Shown: positions 15,816 through 26,157, counted from the stretch's first letter. The stretch is 64,000 bases of DNA from JAAFHB01 sp037133495 (GCA_037133495.1 JBAXOA010000010.1:3374-67373), one strand, 5' to 3'. Program-made: numbers and translations. Notes: a model not told the origin generated them from the sequence alone.

Positions 15816-17675
15816 ATGAAAACAAATCGGTTAACTGTTGGACAGGCAGTTGTAAGGTTTCTTAAAAACCAGTATGTCGAGCGCGATGGCATCGAAAGTC
15901 CCTTTTTTGCTGGTTGTCTGGGAATTTTCGGTCATGGTATTATAGCCGGAGTAGGACAAGGCTTAATGCAAAATACCGATTTCCGATATTTTATGACGCG
16001 AAACGAACAGTCTTCAGTTCACATTGCGATGGCGTACGCCAAGATGAAAAACCGGCTGGGCGCTTTTGCCTGCATATCATCAATCGGCCCCGGCGCAACC
16101 AATATGATTACAGGTGCTGCTTGTGCAACAATTAATCGGCTACCGGTGCTGATCATTCCCGGTGATATTTTTGCCCTGCGGAATGTCGCTCCTGTTCTTC
16201 AACAGCTTGAATCGGCTTCATCGCAGGATATATCTGTCAATGACTGTTTTAAGCCCGTTTCGAAATACTGGGACCGGATTAACAGACCAGAGCAGCTGAT
16301 CACATCCCTGCCTGAGGTAATGCGTGTTCTCACTTCTCCTTCCGATACCGGTACCGTGACGCTTTGTTTGCCACAAGATGTTCAGGCTGAAGCTTTCGAT
16401 TTTCCGGAGGAGCTTTTCCGCAAACGGATTTGGAGAATTGCCCGCCCTCGCCCGGATATCAAAATATTGGAAGAAGCCGTTTTGCAAATTAAAGCATCAA
16501 AGAAGCCCGTGATCATCTCCGGTGGAGGAGTTATTTACAGCGAAGCCACCGCGATTCTGCAAATATTGGTTGAACGCACAGGCATTCCTGTTGCCGAAAC
16601 TTTTGCAGGTAAAGGAGCATTGCCTTACAACCATCCATCGAATCTGGGTGCAGTAGGAGCTACCGGAACTCAGGGTGCCAACGAAATCACAGGTGAGACC
16701 GATCTGGTAATTGGAATCGGTACACGTTACAGCGATTTCACAACGGCCTCTAAAACTGCCTTCCAAAATCCGGATGTTAAATTTATTAATATCAACATTA
16801 CCGATTTTGATTCGTGGAAACACAGCGCTTTACCGCTGACCTGCGACGCCAGGGTATGCCTCGAAGAACTGTCAGAAGCTCTGGGTGACTATTCAGTGCA
16901 CGAAGAATATCGTAAACGTATTGCTGCATATAGTAAATCATGGGACGAACAGGTCAGCAAATTTTACAAGGTATCGGGAGATCTTCCTGTACATCAGGCG
17001 GAAGTGGTTGGAGCAGTAAATGATTTTGCCGGACCACGCGACGTAGTGCTTTGTGCAGCAGGAAGTTTACCCGGTGATCTGCATAAACTCTGGCGAACCC
17101 GCGATCCCAAAGGATTTCACCTCGAATATGGATATTCTACAATGGGGTACGAGCTGGCGGCCGGTCTGGGCGCAAAATTGGCTTGCCCCGATCGTGAAAT
17201 TTACGTGATGATCGGCGATGGAAATTATTTGATGATGAACAGTGAGATTGTTACAGCCATTCAGGAGGGAATTAAGTTTAACATCATATTATTGAATAAC
17301 AATGGATTTGCAAGCATTGGAGGATTGTCTCAATCGATTGGATCACAGCGATTTGGTACAAAATATCGGTATCGTGATGAAGAGACCGGACTATTAACAG
17401 GAGATATTCTTCCGGTCGATTTTGCACAAAATGCACGAAGCCTGGGCGCTCATGTGATCGAAGCGCATGATATTCCATCGCTGAAAGAGGCTCTTGCAGA
17501 AGCAAAAGCGCAAGCACAAACTACCGTGATCACTATCGAAACCAGTCTTACAAAAGGAGTACCCGGTTACGCCTGGTGGGAAGTCGCTATTGCCGAAGTT
17601 TCTGAAATGGATAGCGTTAAAAAAGCCCGTGCCGACTATGTTGAAAATAAAAAGAAACAAAAGTACTATCTATAA
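15816..17675 (+). CDS. iolD: 3D-(3,5/4)-trihydroxycyclohexane-1,2-dione acylhydrolase
   Basis: This 619-residue ThDP enzyme hydrolyses the diketone made by IolE to 5-deoxy-glucuronate. I use ATG 15816 (MKTNRLTVGQAVVRFLKNQYVERDG, the usual IolD opening); the frame stays open further upstream but overlaps the preceding gene. MTRNEQSSVHIAMAYAK carries the glutamate that activates ThDP. ISGGGVIYSEA begins the middle domain. IGDGNYLMMNSEI ... LLNNNGFASIGGLS is the ThDP-diphosphate motif, and GVPGYAWWEVAIAEVSE is the typical C-terminus. It follows the EEP gene by 13 bp in the same operon. Confidence 0.95.
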   Translation: MKTNRLTVGQAVVRFLKNQYVERDGIESPFFAGCLGIFGHGIIAGVGQGLMQNTDFRYFMTRNEQSSVHIAMAYAKMKNRLGAFACISSIGPGATNMITGAACATINRLPVLIIPGDIFALRNVAPVLQQLESASSQDISVNDCFKPVSKYWDRINRPEQLITSLPEVMRVLTSPSDTGTVTLCLPQDVQAEAFDFPEELFRKRIWRIARPRPDIKILEEAVLQIKASKKPVIISGGGVIYSEATAILQILVERTGIPVAETFAGKGALPYNHPSNLGAVGATGTQGANEITGETDLVIGIGTRYSDFTTASKTAFQNPDVKFININITDFDSWKHSALPLTCDARVCLEELSEALGDYSVHEEYRKRIAAYSKSWDEQVSKFYKVSGDLPVHQAEVVGAVNDFAGPRDVVLCAAGSLPGDLHKLWRTRDPKGFHLEYGYSTMGYELAAGLGAKLACPDREIYVMIGDGNYLMMNSEIVTAIQEGIKFNIILLNNNGFASIGGLSQSIGSQRFGTKYRYRDEETGLLTGDILPVDFAQNARSLGAHVIEAHDIPSLKEALAEAKAQAQTTVITIETSLTKGVPGYAWWEVAIAEVSEMDSVKKARADYVENKKKQKYYL

Positions 17676-17758
17676 TCTGGTTTCTTTCCAAACAGACCTT
17701 GAGCTGTGTAATTGAAAGCGGAAAATTACAAGAATAATTAACATCAAAATATTTCAAA

Positions 17759-19231
17759 ATGTCAACAGTATTAAAAAATTATATAAATGGCCAATGGATT
17801 GAAAGCAATGATAGTGCCTCAATCGATGTAATCAATCCTGCCACCGGGCAAGCAATTGTAAAAGTTCCTGCCGGATGTAGCCGGGATGTTCAGGATGCAG
17901 CGGGTTCAGCGCGCGAGGCATGGCCATCATGGAGAAATACTCCTGCCACCCAGCGCGTCCAATATCTTTTTAGGATGAAGCAGGTACTTGAAATGCATAC
18001 GGATGAGATAGCTGCAATTTGCACTAAAGAATGTGGTAAAACGTTTGCTGAATCAAAAGCAGAAATGACCCGTGCAGTGGAAAATATTGAAGTAGCTTGT
18101 GGAATTCCTACGCTGATGCAAAGTGTATTTTCAGAGGATATTGCCACCGGAGTTGACGAGTTTGTGATTCGCCAGCCATTGGGTGTTGGTGCCTGCATTT
18201 CGCCGTTTAACTTCCCGATCATGATCCCTTTCTGGTTTATGCCTTATGCCATAGCCTGTGGAAATACCTATATCATAAAGCCTTCGGAGAAAGTGCCCAT
18301 GACAATGACCCGGATTTTTGAGCTGATCGAAAGTATTGGCTTACCAAATGGGGTGCTTAATATGGTTCATGGTGGCAGAGAAACTGTTGATGCCATCCTG
18401 GAACATCCGTTCATACCGGCGATAAGTTTTGTAGGTTCAACCTCAGTGGCAAAGCATGTTTATCAAACAGGTACATTGAATGGCAAAAGGGTACAGGCAC
18501 AGGGAGGAGCAAAAAATGCGGTTGTTGTGATGCCCGATGCTGATGAAGAAACAACTGTGAAAATAATTGTTGACAGTGCATTTGGGTGCGCCGGTCAAAG
18601 GTGCCTTGCTGCTTCTGTAGTGATAACGGTGGGCGAGGCAGGCGAAAAAATTACCGCCAAACTCATTAATCTGGCTAAATCAAAAAAGACAGGAAACGGT
18701 ATGGTTCCCGATGTCGATATGGGTCCGGTGATTACTTTGGAAAGTAAAGAAAGGATAGAAAAACTCATTCAGACCGGTATTAATGAAGGAGCCGAACTGT
18801 TACTCGACGGACGTGATGTGAAAGTTACCGGATTTGAGGATGGTTATTTTATCGGACCTACAATTCTGGGAAGCGTTAATCCGGAAAGTCAGGTTTATAA
18901 GACCGAGATCTTTGGCCCGGTGCTGAGTATGATCAATGTCAATACCCTCGAAGAAGCAATTGACCTGATCAATAATAACCGGTATGGAAACTCAGCCTGC
19001 ATTTTTACCCGCAGCGGTGCAGCAGCACGTAAGTTCCGCCACGATACGCTGGCGGGGAATATTGGAGTTAATATCGGAGTGGCTGCCCCAATGGCATTCT
19101 TCCCTTTCAGCGGATGGAAAGATAGCTTCTTTGGTGATCTGCACGGCCAATCATCGCACGCAGTTGAGTTTTACACTCAGACCAAAGTGGTGATTGAGAG
19201 ATGGAATGATGAGTGGTCGAGGAAATTTTAA
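17759..19231 (+). CDS. iolA: CoA-acylating methylmalonate/malonate-semialdehyde dehydrogenase
   Basis: This 490-residue aldehyde dehydrogenase belongs to the MmsA/IolA group (ALDH6). It oxidises malonic semialdehyde with CoA and NAD+, giving acetyl-CoA and CO2, the last step of myo-inositol breakdown. Evidence is KNYINGQWIES at the start, ISPFNFPIMIPFWFMPYAIACGNTYIIKPSE, QAQGGAKNAVVVMPDAD, and FGCAGQRCLA, in which Cys282 is the catalytic residue. SGWKDSFFGDLHGQ is another MmsA feature. It could also serve valine breakdown (mmsA), but the iol setting favours iolA. It lies 83 bp after iolD. Confidence 0.94.
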   Translation: MSTVLKNYINGQWIESNDSASIDVINPATGQAIVKVPAGCSRDVQDAAGSAREAWPSWRNTPATQRVQYLFRMKQVLEMHTDEIAAICTKECGKTFAESKAEMTRAVENIEVACGIPTLMQSVFSEDIATGVDEFVIRQPLGVGACISPFNFPIMIPFWFMPYAIACGNTYIIKPSEKVPMTMTRIFELIESIGLPNGVLNMVHGGRETVDAILEHPFIPAISFVGSTSVAKHVYQTGTLNGKRVQAQGGAKNAVVVMPDADEETTVKIIVDSAFGCAGQRCLAASVVITVGEAGEKITAKLINLAKSKKTGNGMVPDVDMGPVITLESKERIEKLIQTGINEGAELLLDGRDVKVTGFEDGYFIGPTILGSVNPESQVYKTEIFGPVLSMINVNTLEEAIDLINNNRYGNSACIFTRSGAAARKFRHDTLAGNIGVNIGVAAPMAFFPFSGWKDSFFGDLHGQSSHAVEFYTQTKVVIERWNDEWSRKF

Positions 19232-19276
19232 ATAATTATCAATGCTCAATCAATAATATTCAATAAATTACTGAAG

Positions 19277-20176
19277 ATGATTAAAATAGCTAATGCACCA
19301 TGTTCGTGGGGAGTTCTTGAATTTGACTTGGATGGAAAAGCTGCCGGTTTTGAACAGGTACTTAATGAAATCCGTGATACCGGATATGAGGGCAGTGAAC
19401 TTGGCGATTGGGGTTTTATGCCATCGGTTCCAACCGAATTAAAAGATGAACTCGATAAGCGCAACCTTTCTATGGTGGGTGCTTTCGTTCCGGTTTTTCT
19501 TAAAGACCGTTCCAAACATGTCGCCGGAGCTGAGGCAGCAGTCAGAACGGCAAAATTGATGGCTGATGCAGGTTATTCAGACGCTTTTATAGTGCTGGCA
19601 GACGATAATTGCAGCGTTAAAGAACGTACGCAGAATGCCGGTAGGGTAACTGAAGATATGGGACTTACAGCTGAGGAATGGAAAATTTTTGCTGAAGGGG
19701 CTGACTTTGTTGCAAGTGAGGTGAAAAATAAAACAGGATTGCGAACGGTATTTCATCACCATTGCGCAGGGTACGTAGAAACACCGGCGGAAATTGATCA
19801 GTTACTTGCCCTTACCGACCCGTCGCTCGTAGGATTGGTTCTTGATATGGGTCATTATAAGTTTGGCGGTGGCGATCCGATTACCGCTTTGCAAAAACAT
19901 GAAAATCGCATCTGGCATATCCATTTTAAAGACTGTCATCCTGAAATTGCGTTTAAATCCAAAACTGAAGGATGGGATTATTTCCAGTCTGTTGGCAAAG
20001 GTGTTTTTTGCGAACTGGGCAAAGGTGCAGTTAACTTCCCGGCAATCGTTGAGGAACTGACCCGGCAGAAATATTCCGGATGGATCACAGTCGAACAGGA
20101 TGTGCTGCCCGGAATGGGAAATCCAAAAGTTTGCGCACAACGAAACCGGGACTTTATTCAGTCACTTGGCTTGTAA
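19277..20176 (+). CDS. iolE: Inosose dehydratase
   Basis: This 299-residue TIM-barrel protein of the sugar isomerase/epimerase superfamily opens with IKIANAPCSWGVLEF, the characteristic IolE N-terminus. FHHHCAGYVETPAEID, LVLDMGHYKFGGGDP and RIWHIHFKDC hold the Glu/Asp/His residues that bind the divalent metal, and GWITVEQDVLPG follows near the C-terminus. It dehydrates 2-keto-myo-inositol to the trihydroxycyclohexanedione used by IolD. IolI (inosose isomerase) is a related alternative, but the length and motifs fit IolE better. It is 45 bp after iolA. Confidence 0.92.
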   Translation: MIKIANAPCSWGVLEFDLDGKAAGFEQVLNEIRDTGYEGSELGDWGFMPSVPTELKDELDKRNLSMVGAFVPVFLKDRSKHVAGAEAAVRTAKLMADAGYSDAFIVLADDNCSVKERTQNAGRVTEDMGLTAEEWKIFAEGADFVASEVKNKTGLRTVFHHHCAGYVETPAEIDQLLALTDPSLVGLVLDMGHYKFGGGDPITALQKHENRIWHIHFKDCHPEIAFKSKTEGWDYFQSVGKGVFCELGKGAVNFPAIVEELTRQKYSGWITVEQDVLPGMGNPKVCAQRNRDFIQSLGL

Positions 20177-20212
20177 ATTATTTATTGTCAACTAATTAAT
20201 AGTATAATAAAA

Positions 20213-21226
20213 ATGAAAAAATTAAAACTCGGAGTTATTGGAACCGGAAGAATAGGTAAGGTTCACATTGCCACATTAGTTCAAAATGTACCACAAGCAG
20301 AAGTTGTTGCAATTGCCGATGTAAACCTTATTAGCGCAAATGAAGTTGCAAAAGCGTTTGGAATCACGACCGTCTTCAGCAATTATATGGACGTAATCAA
20401 CCATCCTGAAGTAGAGGCTGTTGTCATTTGCTCGCCCACCGATACGCATGCTCAATATATTATTGAGGTTGCAAGGGCAGGAAAGCATATCTTTTGCGAG
20501 AAGCCTGTTGATCTTTCAATCAGTGTTATCCAAGGTGCATTGGATGCAGTGAAAATGGCCGGAGTAAAACTGATGGTTGGTTTTAATCGCCGTTTCGACC
20601 CCAATTTTTTGAAAATCAAACAATTGGTTGAAGCCGGTAAAATTGGAGATCCGCATATTTTAAAAATAACCTCACGCGATCCTGCACCGCCACCGGCAGA
20701 ATACAGCGCTGTTTCGGGAGGAATGTTCATGGATATGACCATACACGATTTTGATATGGCGAGATATATTGCAGGCAGCGAAGTGACAGAGGTCTATACT
20801 AACGCTGCCGTATTGGTGGATCCTGAAATTGGTAAGGCCGGTGATGTTGATACTGCCATCATAACCCTCACTTTTGCCAATGGTGCCATAGGTGTGATCG
20901 ACAATAGCCGCAAAGCTGTTTATGGCTATGATCAAAGGGTCGAAATTTTCGGTTCAAAAGGGATGCTGAGTGCCGATAATAATTACCCTGACAATCACCG
21001 CTACTTTGGCGCTGATGGAGTTCATGGCTCACTTCCGTTGAACTTCTTTATGGAGCGCTACCTTGAGGCGTATGCCAGTGAAATGAAAATATTTTGTGAG
21101 GCAGTAGTAAATGATTTGCCGCTTCCTGTTTCAGGTGATGACGGATTGAAGTCAGTGGCAATTGCATTGGCTGCAAAAAAATCATATTTGGAGCATCGGG
21201 CGGTTAAACTTTCCGAAATCTTTTAA
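20213..21226 (+). CDS. iolG: Inositol 2-dehydrogenase
   Basis: This 337-residue Gfo/Idh/MocA-family dehydrogenase begins the inositol pathway by oxidising myo-inositol to scyllo-inosose with NAD+. The N-terminal Rossmann fold has LGVIGTGRIGKVH, followed by AIADVN, CEKPVDLS with the conserved Lys of the EKP motif, and GFNRRFDPNF. GGMFMDMTIHDFDMARYI carries the Asp and His of the active site. Unlike the remnant at 324-611 it has no export signal, so it is cytoplasmic. It is the last gene of the iol block, 36 bp after iolE. Confidence 0.93.
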   Translation: MKKLKLGVIGTGRIGKVHIATLVQNVPQAEVVAIADVNLISANEVAKAFGITTVFSNYMDVINHPEVEAVVICSPTDTHAQYIIEVARAGKHIFCEKPVDLSISVIQGALDAVKMAGVKLMVGFNRRFDPNFLKIKQLVEAGKIGDPHILKITSRDPAPPPAEYSAVSGGMFMDMTIHDFDMARYIAGSEVTEVYTNAAVLVDPEIGKAGDVDTAIITLTFANGAIGVIDNSRKAVYGYDQRVEIFGSKGMLSADNNYPDNHRYFGADGVHGSLPLNFFMERYLEAYASEMKIFCEAVVNDLPLPVSGDDGLKSVAIALAAKKSYLEHRAVKLSEIF

Positions 21227-21537
21227 GAAACTCATCAGCCTTATCTATTCGTTTCAAATATTAAACCCAATGTACTTAATTCACAAAGACTCTGAAAAGA
21301 CCTTTGCGAATTTTTTGGTCCCAAAATGTCAAAAAAGACCGTGATATTTCATAACTTTAATCAATTTACTTCCAAAAAACAGGATAATTGGCGAAAAACT
21401 AAATGAAAAATATCAATCGGTTAAACATTTTGAATTATTAAATGTTTGTTAAAGGATGTTAAATAATTCTTTGATTTTGGGTCAACCTAAATGCTGCGTT
21501 CACTATTTTTTATCCTTTTAATTTTATTCTATTAACT
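21227..21537 (+). promoter_or_regulatory. AT-rich 311-bp leader region upstream of the second SusCD pair
   Basis: No gene fits here. The stretch is AT-rich with runs such as TTAAATAATTCTTTG near 21457-21475, loosely like a -7 element but without correct TAnnTTTG spacing. I see no terminator after iolG, so SusC may be reached by readthrough as well as by its own promoter. The promoter claim is weak. Confidence 0.3.
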
Positions 21538-24500
21538 ATGAAATGGAAATCAGTTTTTATTAAGCAAGCAGCTCTTTTTCTGGTCATCGGAGCTGTTGTC
21601 TTCTCTCCCGGATTATCTGCCAAAACTCTGGCAGAACAGAATAATCCTGGAAACCCGGCTGTTGCCGCAGCGGCAAAAATAACGGGGAAGGTCACTGAAG
21701 CAAATGGCGGAGCATTGCCCGGGGTAACAGTAATCGTTAAAGGTACTTCTACAGGAACTGTTACCGATCAGGACGGAAAGTTCTCTCTTGATGTTCCTGA
21801 CACTAAGGCAATATTGGTATTCTCTTTTGTGGGATATACAACAATAGAAAAACCTGCAAGCCAGAAAGTAATAAATGTTGTTCTTCGTGAGGATGTTCAA
21901 CGACTTGAAGATGTTGTTGTTATCGGTTATGGCACTCAAAAGAAAGCCGATCTGACCGGATCTGTAGCCAGTGTAGCACCTGAGAAATTAAATCAGGGTG
22001 TAAATCAATCTGTTGCTCATGCATTGCAAGGACAAGCTGCCGGTGTTACAGTAATGCAAAATTCCGGAGAACCGGGAGGTGGCGTAGAAATCAGGATCAG
22101 GGGTGCAGGTTCTATCAATGACAACAGTCCATTGTATGTTGTGGATGGTATTGTTGGAGGAATAGGCGGATTGAATCCTTCCGATATTGAGAGCATGTCT
22201 GTATTAAAAGATGCTGCTTCTGCTGCGATCTACGGTTCACGTGGTGCGAACGGAGTTATTATCGTAACGACAAAAAAAGGGAAAAGAAATCAAAAGGCAA
22301 CTGTCTCTTTCAATACTAGTCAGGGTATTCAATCGGTATGGAAAATGCCGACTTCATTGGATGCAGCTCAACGTAATTTAATTCACAAAGAAGCACTAAC
22401 CAATGATGGCACTGCTGCTTCAGAATCTATCTGGAATTACTACAATGATCCGCAAAATGCAGTTACGCGAACCGATTGGTTTAAGGAGGTATTAAAACCT
22501 GCTTCAATCTCTAACAGTGACTTTAGTATTCAGGGTGGAGGAGAAAAATCGAATTATATTTTTAGCCTTGGATATCTTAACGATCAGGGAATCGTTTTAG
22601 ACACTTACTATAAGAGATATAATTTACGTTTTAACAGCCAGCACGAAATTGCTAAAAATCTGACATTTGGAGAGAATTTCTCTATGGTAATGTCTGAGCA
22701 AAAAGGTGCAGATACCCGTGGTGGTTATGATGGCGTACTTAGTTCTGCCCTGTTCAGCATGCGCAACACTCCTGTCTGGACTGACAAGGCAAATTTAATC
22801 TATGGCACCCCAACGGGTGACTTTCCTAACCCTGTTGCCTCACTAAATGTAAAAGACAACAGAAACAAAGGGACTTCAATTGGAGGAAATATGTACCTGG
22901 AATATAAAATTTTAAATATCCTTACTCTGAAGTCTGATATTGGATATACAGCAGGTTACTCGCACGGTAAAGGTTTTCAATCTCTTGCCAAAGGTGGTGG
23001 TCGTGGTTTAATGAATCACAATTATATCAATGAAAGCTATAGCAATTACTACCAATATGAGTGGAACAACACTTTGGCATATGACCAACGGTTCGACAAA
23101 CACCATTTGGCAGCGTTGGCAGGTATTTCTATGGAGGCTGATCACAGCGACTGGATGAGCGCAGGTGCTCAGGATTTTACAGATGAGAGCCCATCTTTAC
23201 GCTATCTCGACAATGCAACAAGTTTCCCAAACCATGCTGGTGGTAGTGCAGGAGACAATGCTTTAATGTCATATTTTGGCCGTTTAAGCTATGAGTTTGC
23301 TGATAAATATTTATTCGCAGCAAATATGCGTGCGGATGGTTCCGCAAAATTTGCAGAAAAAAATCGTTGGGGTGTTTTCCCATCCGTATCGGGCGGTTGG
23401 AGAATCTCCAAAGAAAATTTCTTCAGCGGATTAACAAACACTGTTTCAGACTTGAAAATACGTGCAAGCTGGGGACAGCTGGGTAATGATAAAATTCCGG
23501 GCTACCAGTATTATAGCACAATCGGTAGCGTAGGTTCTCCAACACTTGCCGGCAATCCATTTTCCGCTGTGGCACAAAACAGCTATTCCAATCCAAGTAT
23601 TCAATGGGAGGTAACTACTCAAACTGACTTAGGTATCGATGCCAATTTCCTTAACGACCGTTTGGCAATTACTGCCGACTACTTTGATAAGGAAACCGAC
23701 AAAATTCTTGTTCAGGTTCCACTTGTTTCATCTCTCGGAGTTGGAAGTGCACCTTTCCGTAATGCGGGAAAGGTTTCCAATAAAGGTTTTGATCTCGGAA
23801 TTACCTATCGTAACAGAGACCACGAATTTAAATATACTGTGACCGCTAATGTTGCACATGTTATAAACAAACTGGAATCATTTGGTATCGCTGGCGCTAA
23901 AGAGATATTTGCTGCCAACTATAAAAATTTCAATGTTGGAAGAATTGCTCAGGGAGAACCTATTGGACACTTTTATGTGCTAAATGCTGTAGGGATCTTT
24001 AAAACCAATGCTGAAGCCGACAGTTACAAAGGTACTGGCGGAACTAAGATCCAACCTTATGCAGTTGCCGGAGATGTTAAGTTTGAAGACAGAAACCACG
24101 ATGGACAGATCAGCTCTGATGACCGTTTCAACGCCGGAAGCAGTTTTCCTGCCCTCACTTATTCCGTTAATTTCAGTGCCGAATATAAAGGATTTGATGT
24201 TAGTATGCTTTGGATAGGCAGCTCAGGAAATAAGATTTTTAACGGTCTTAAACTAGGTGGTGAGTTTATGCAGGGAACAGGGTACAACAATTCTACTGCA
24301 ATTTTGGGTCGTTGGACTCCACAAAATACTACAGCCTCTATTCCCCGTGTTACTGTAAGCGATCCAAACAACAACAAGGCATACAGTACTCTTTATCTTG
24401 AGGATGGTGGTTATGCCCGTTTGAAAAACCTCACGTTCGGTTATACATTTAATAAAAAATTCACTGGTGAGAAGATTCAAAAACTACGTGTTTATCTTAC

Positions 24501-24651
24501 TGTTCAAAATCTTATAACTCTCACCAAATACACCGGTTTTGATCCGGAAGTAGGTTCTTATGGTGATTTTAGCCGAAATATTTACGGGATTGATACAGGT
24601 AATTATCCACAAACGAAATCCTTCTTACTCGGCGTTAATTTTAACTTTTAA
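21538..24651 (+). CDS. SusC/RagA-family TonB-dependent outer-membrane transporter
   Basis: This 1037-residue protein has a signal peptide (residues 1-30), then a carboxypeptidase-like regulatory domain (ITGKVTEANGGALPGVTVIVKG ... VLVFSFVGYTT at ~48-105). VVVIGYGTQKKADLTGSV precedes the plug (LQGQAAGVTVMQNSGEPG, IRIRGAGSINDNSPLYVVDG, VLKDAASAAIYGSRGANGVIIVTTKKG), and the barrel ends with LLGVNFNF. It imports the locus substrate with its SusD partner, whose gene starts 12 bp downstream. Following the iol genes on the same strand, it probably takes up an inositol-containing compound or glycan (inference). Confidence 0.95.
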   Translation: MKWKSVFIKQAALFLVIGAVVFSPGLSAKTLAEQNNPGNPAVAAAAKITGKVTEANGGALPGVTVIVKGTSTGTVTDQDGKFSLDVPDTKAILVFSFVGYTTIEKPASQKVINVVLREDVQRLEDVVVIGYGTQKKADLTGSVASVAPEKLNQGVNQSVAHALQGQAAGVTVMQNSGEPGGGVEIRIRGAGSINDNSPLYVVDGIVGGIGGLNPSDIESMSVLKDAASAAIYGSRGANGVIIVTTKKGKRNQKATVSFNTSQGIQSVWKMPTSLDAAQRNLIHKEALTNDGTAASESIWNYYNDPQNAVTRTDWFKEVLKPASISNSDFSIQGGGEKSNYIFSLGYLNDQGIVLDTYYKRYNLRFNSQHEIAKNLTFGENFSMVMSEQKGADTRGGYDGVLSSALFSMRNTPVWTDKANLIYGTPTGDFPNPVASLNVKDNRNKGTSIGGNMYLEYKILNILTLKSDIGYTAGYSHGKGFQSLAKGGGRGLMNHNYINESYSNYYQYEWNNTLAYDQRFDKHHLAALAGISMEADHSDWMSAGAQDFTDESPSLRYLDNATSFPNHAGGSAGDNALMSYFGRLSYEFADKYLFAANMRADGSAKFAEKNRWGVFPSVSGGWRISKENFFSGLTNTVSDLKIRASWGQLGNDKIPGYQYYSTIGSVGSPTLAGNPFSAVAQNSYSNPSIQWEVTTQTDLGIDANFLNDRLAITADYFDKETDKILVQVPLVSSLGVGSAPFRNAGKVSNKGFDLGITYRNRDHEFKYTVTANVAHVINKLESFGIAGAKEIFAANYKNFNVGRIAQGEPIGHFYVLNAVGIFKTNAEADSYKGTGGTKIQPYAVAGDVKFEDRNHDGQISSDDRFNAGSSFPALTYSVNFSAEYKGFDVSMLWIGSSGNKIFNGLKLGGEFMQGTGYNNSTAILGRWTPQNTTASIPRVTVSDPNNNKAYSTLYLEDGGYARLKNLTFGYTFNKKFTGEKIQKLRVYLTVQNLITLTKYTGFDPEVGSYGDFSRNIYGIDTGNYPQTKSFLLGVNFNF

Positions 24652-24663
24652 TTCTATCAGACG

Positions 24664-26157
24664 ATGAATACAATGAAAAAATACATTCCAATATTACTGG
24701 TGTTGCTTCTGGCATCATGTGGAAAGGATTTCTTAAAAAAAGAACCACACGTATTTACTGATGCAGCCTTCTGGAAAACAGCAGCACAGGCTGAAACAGC
24801 TTTGGCCGGAGTATATACCCCGCTACAGGACGAAGAAGCGCTTGGCGGAGAGGACTGGGTTGGTTTTGAGTGCTTTAGTGATAACGCATACTTGAATGAC
24901 AACGGTTACGGCGATTACCTTTCCATGACTGAATTCAGGGCAAGTGCCAATAATATGACCGGCGACCTTTGTGGAAACTCTTACAAGTCATATTATCAAA
25001 CAATCAAAAGGGCAACCGACGTTCTGAATAATGTACCAAAAATCACCATGGATGCCGGACAACAGAAAAGAATCCTGGGCGAAGCCAACTTCCTCCTCTC
25101 TTTTGCATATTATCAGTTGGCAATCCGCTATGGTGGACTTCCCATCTATAGTTCTACCGATCCTACTACTGCTTTGACCAGAAAAACAGAGGCAGAGACG
25201 TGGACTGTAATTGAAAAAGGATTGAAAGAGGCTACTACCCAACTCTCACAGTCGCACGAAGAGGGTCGTCCGGGTCTTGGAGCTGCCTGGGGAATGTTAG
25301 CAAAAGTTTATGCACATGAAGCGAAATGGAGTGAGGCAAAAAATGCTGCAGAACAGGTAACAGGTGCAACGCTGACTTCAAATTATGCTGATGTTTTCAC
25401 CATCCCTCACGAAAACGACAGCGAAATTCTTTGGGGATTAGGTGCCCGGTTAGGCGAATATCCTATTACTCCCGTCCTGATGTTACCAAACAATGTATGG
25501 AACGGTCTTCACGATGAGCCAGTCGGTGAAGGATGGAGATTGGTAAGCGCTACACTTGCTTTCTACAATTCCTACCAGGCTGGTGATCGTAGAAAAGCTG
25601 CTACTGTTGCAAAACGTGGTGCCGATGTGATCACTTATAATGGTTTTACAGACGTACTTCAGGCACCAAATAACCTTTCGCCTGTAGTATGTGTGAAATA
25701 CAATGCACCTTACAAAGACTCATATACCGGCTGGGCTGCAGGCTTAAATGTCCCTGCGGTGAGATATGCTGATGTATTGTTAATCCATGCTGAAGCTATC
25801 ATGATGTTAAATGGCGGTGGACCTGCTAACCGGACTGTTGGTGTAGCAGCAGCTGCCCAAAGTTTTAATCTGGTTCGCAACCGTGCTGGTCTTGCTTCAA
25901 TTTCAGCTCCTAACTTCAACGATCTGATGTACGAACGTCGTATGGAATTAGCTTTCGAAGGCGGCGACCGTCATGTTGACCTTGTACGTTGGGGATTAGC
26001 TGCCGAAATTTACAATGCAGCTCCAGCTGAAGGAACCTACAAACCAAAGCGTACCTACGTGCAGGCTATTCACCGATTAATGCCTATTCTTCAGACAGAA
26101 ATCGATAATAGCGGTGGATCAATTACCCAAAATCCGGGATATGCCGGTGCGAAATAA
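24664..26157 (+). CDS. SusD/RagB-family outer-membrane lipoprotein
   Basis: This 497-residue protein has a lipoprotein signal with lipobox LLASC (Cys19). Family features include DAAFWKTAAQAETALAGVYTPLQ near the N-terminus, the helix YKSYYQTIKRATDVLNNVPK, ANFLLSFAYYQLAIRYGGLPIYS, and the C-terminal PAVRYADVLLIHAEAIMML and LMYERRMELAFEGGDRHVDLVRWG. It is the surface ligand-binding partner of the SusC protein encoded just before it. A strong hairpin follows at 26181-26216, so the SusCD unit probably ends here. Confidence 0.95.
   Translation: MNTMKKYIPILLVLLLASCGKDFLKKEPHVFTDAAFWKTAAQAETALAGVYTPLQDEEALGGEDWVGFECFSDNAYLNDNGYGDYLSMTEFRASANNMTGDLCGNSYKSYYQTIKRATDVLNNVPKITMDAGQQKRILGEANFLLSFAYYQLAIRYGGLPIYSSTDPTTALTRKTEAETWTVIEKGLKEATTQLSQSHEEGRPGLGAAWGMLAKVYAHEAKWSEAKNAAEQVTGATLTSNYADVFTIPHENDSEILWGLGARLGEYPITPVLMLPNNVWNGLHDEPVGEGWRLVSATLAFYNSYQAGDRRKAATVAKRGADVITYNGFTDVLQAPNNLSPVVCVKYNAPYKDSYTGWAAGLNVPAVRYADVLLIHAEAIMMLNGGGPANRTVGVAAAAQSFNLVRNRAGLASISAPNFNDLMYERRMELAFEGGDRHVDLVRWGLAAEIYNAAPAEGTYKPKRTYVQAIHRLMPILQTEIDNSGGSITQNPGYAGAK

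Noticed and set aside
17890..18222. Antisense frame within iolA (and similar long opposite-strand frames elsewhere)
   Set aside because: Composition follows the codon structure of the sense gene; no protein-like motif or start context.
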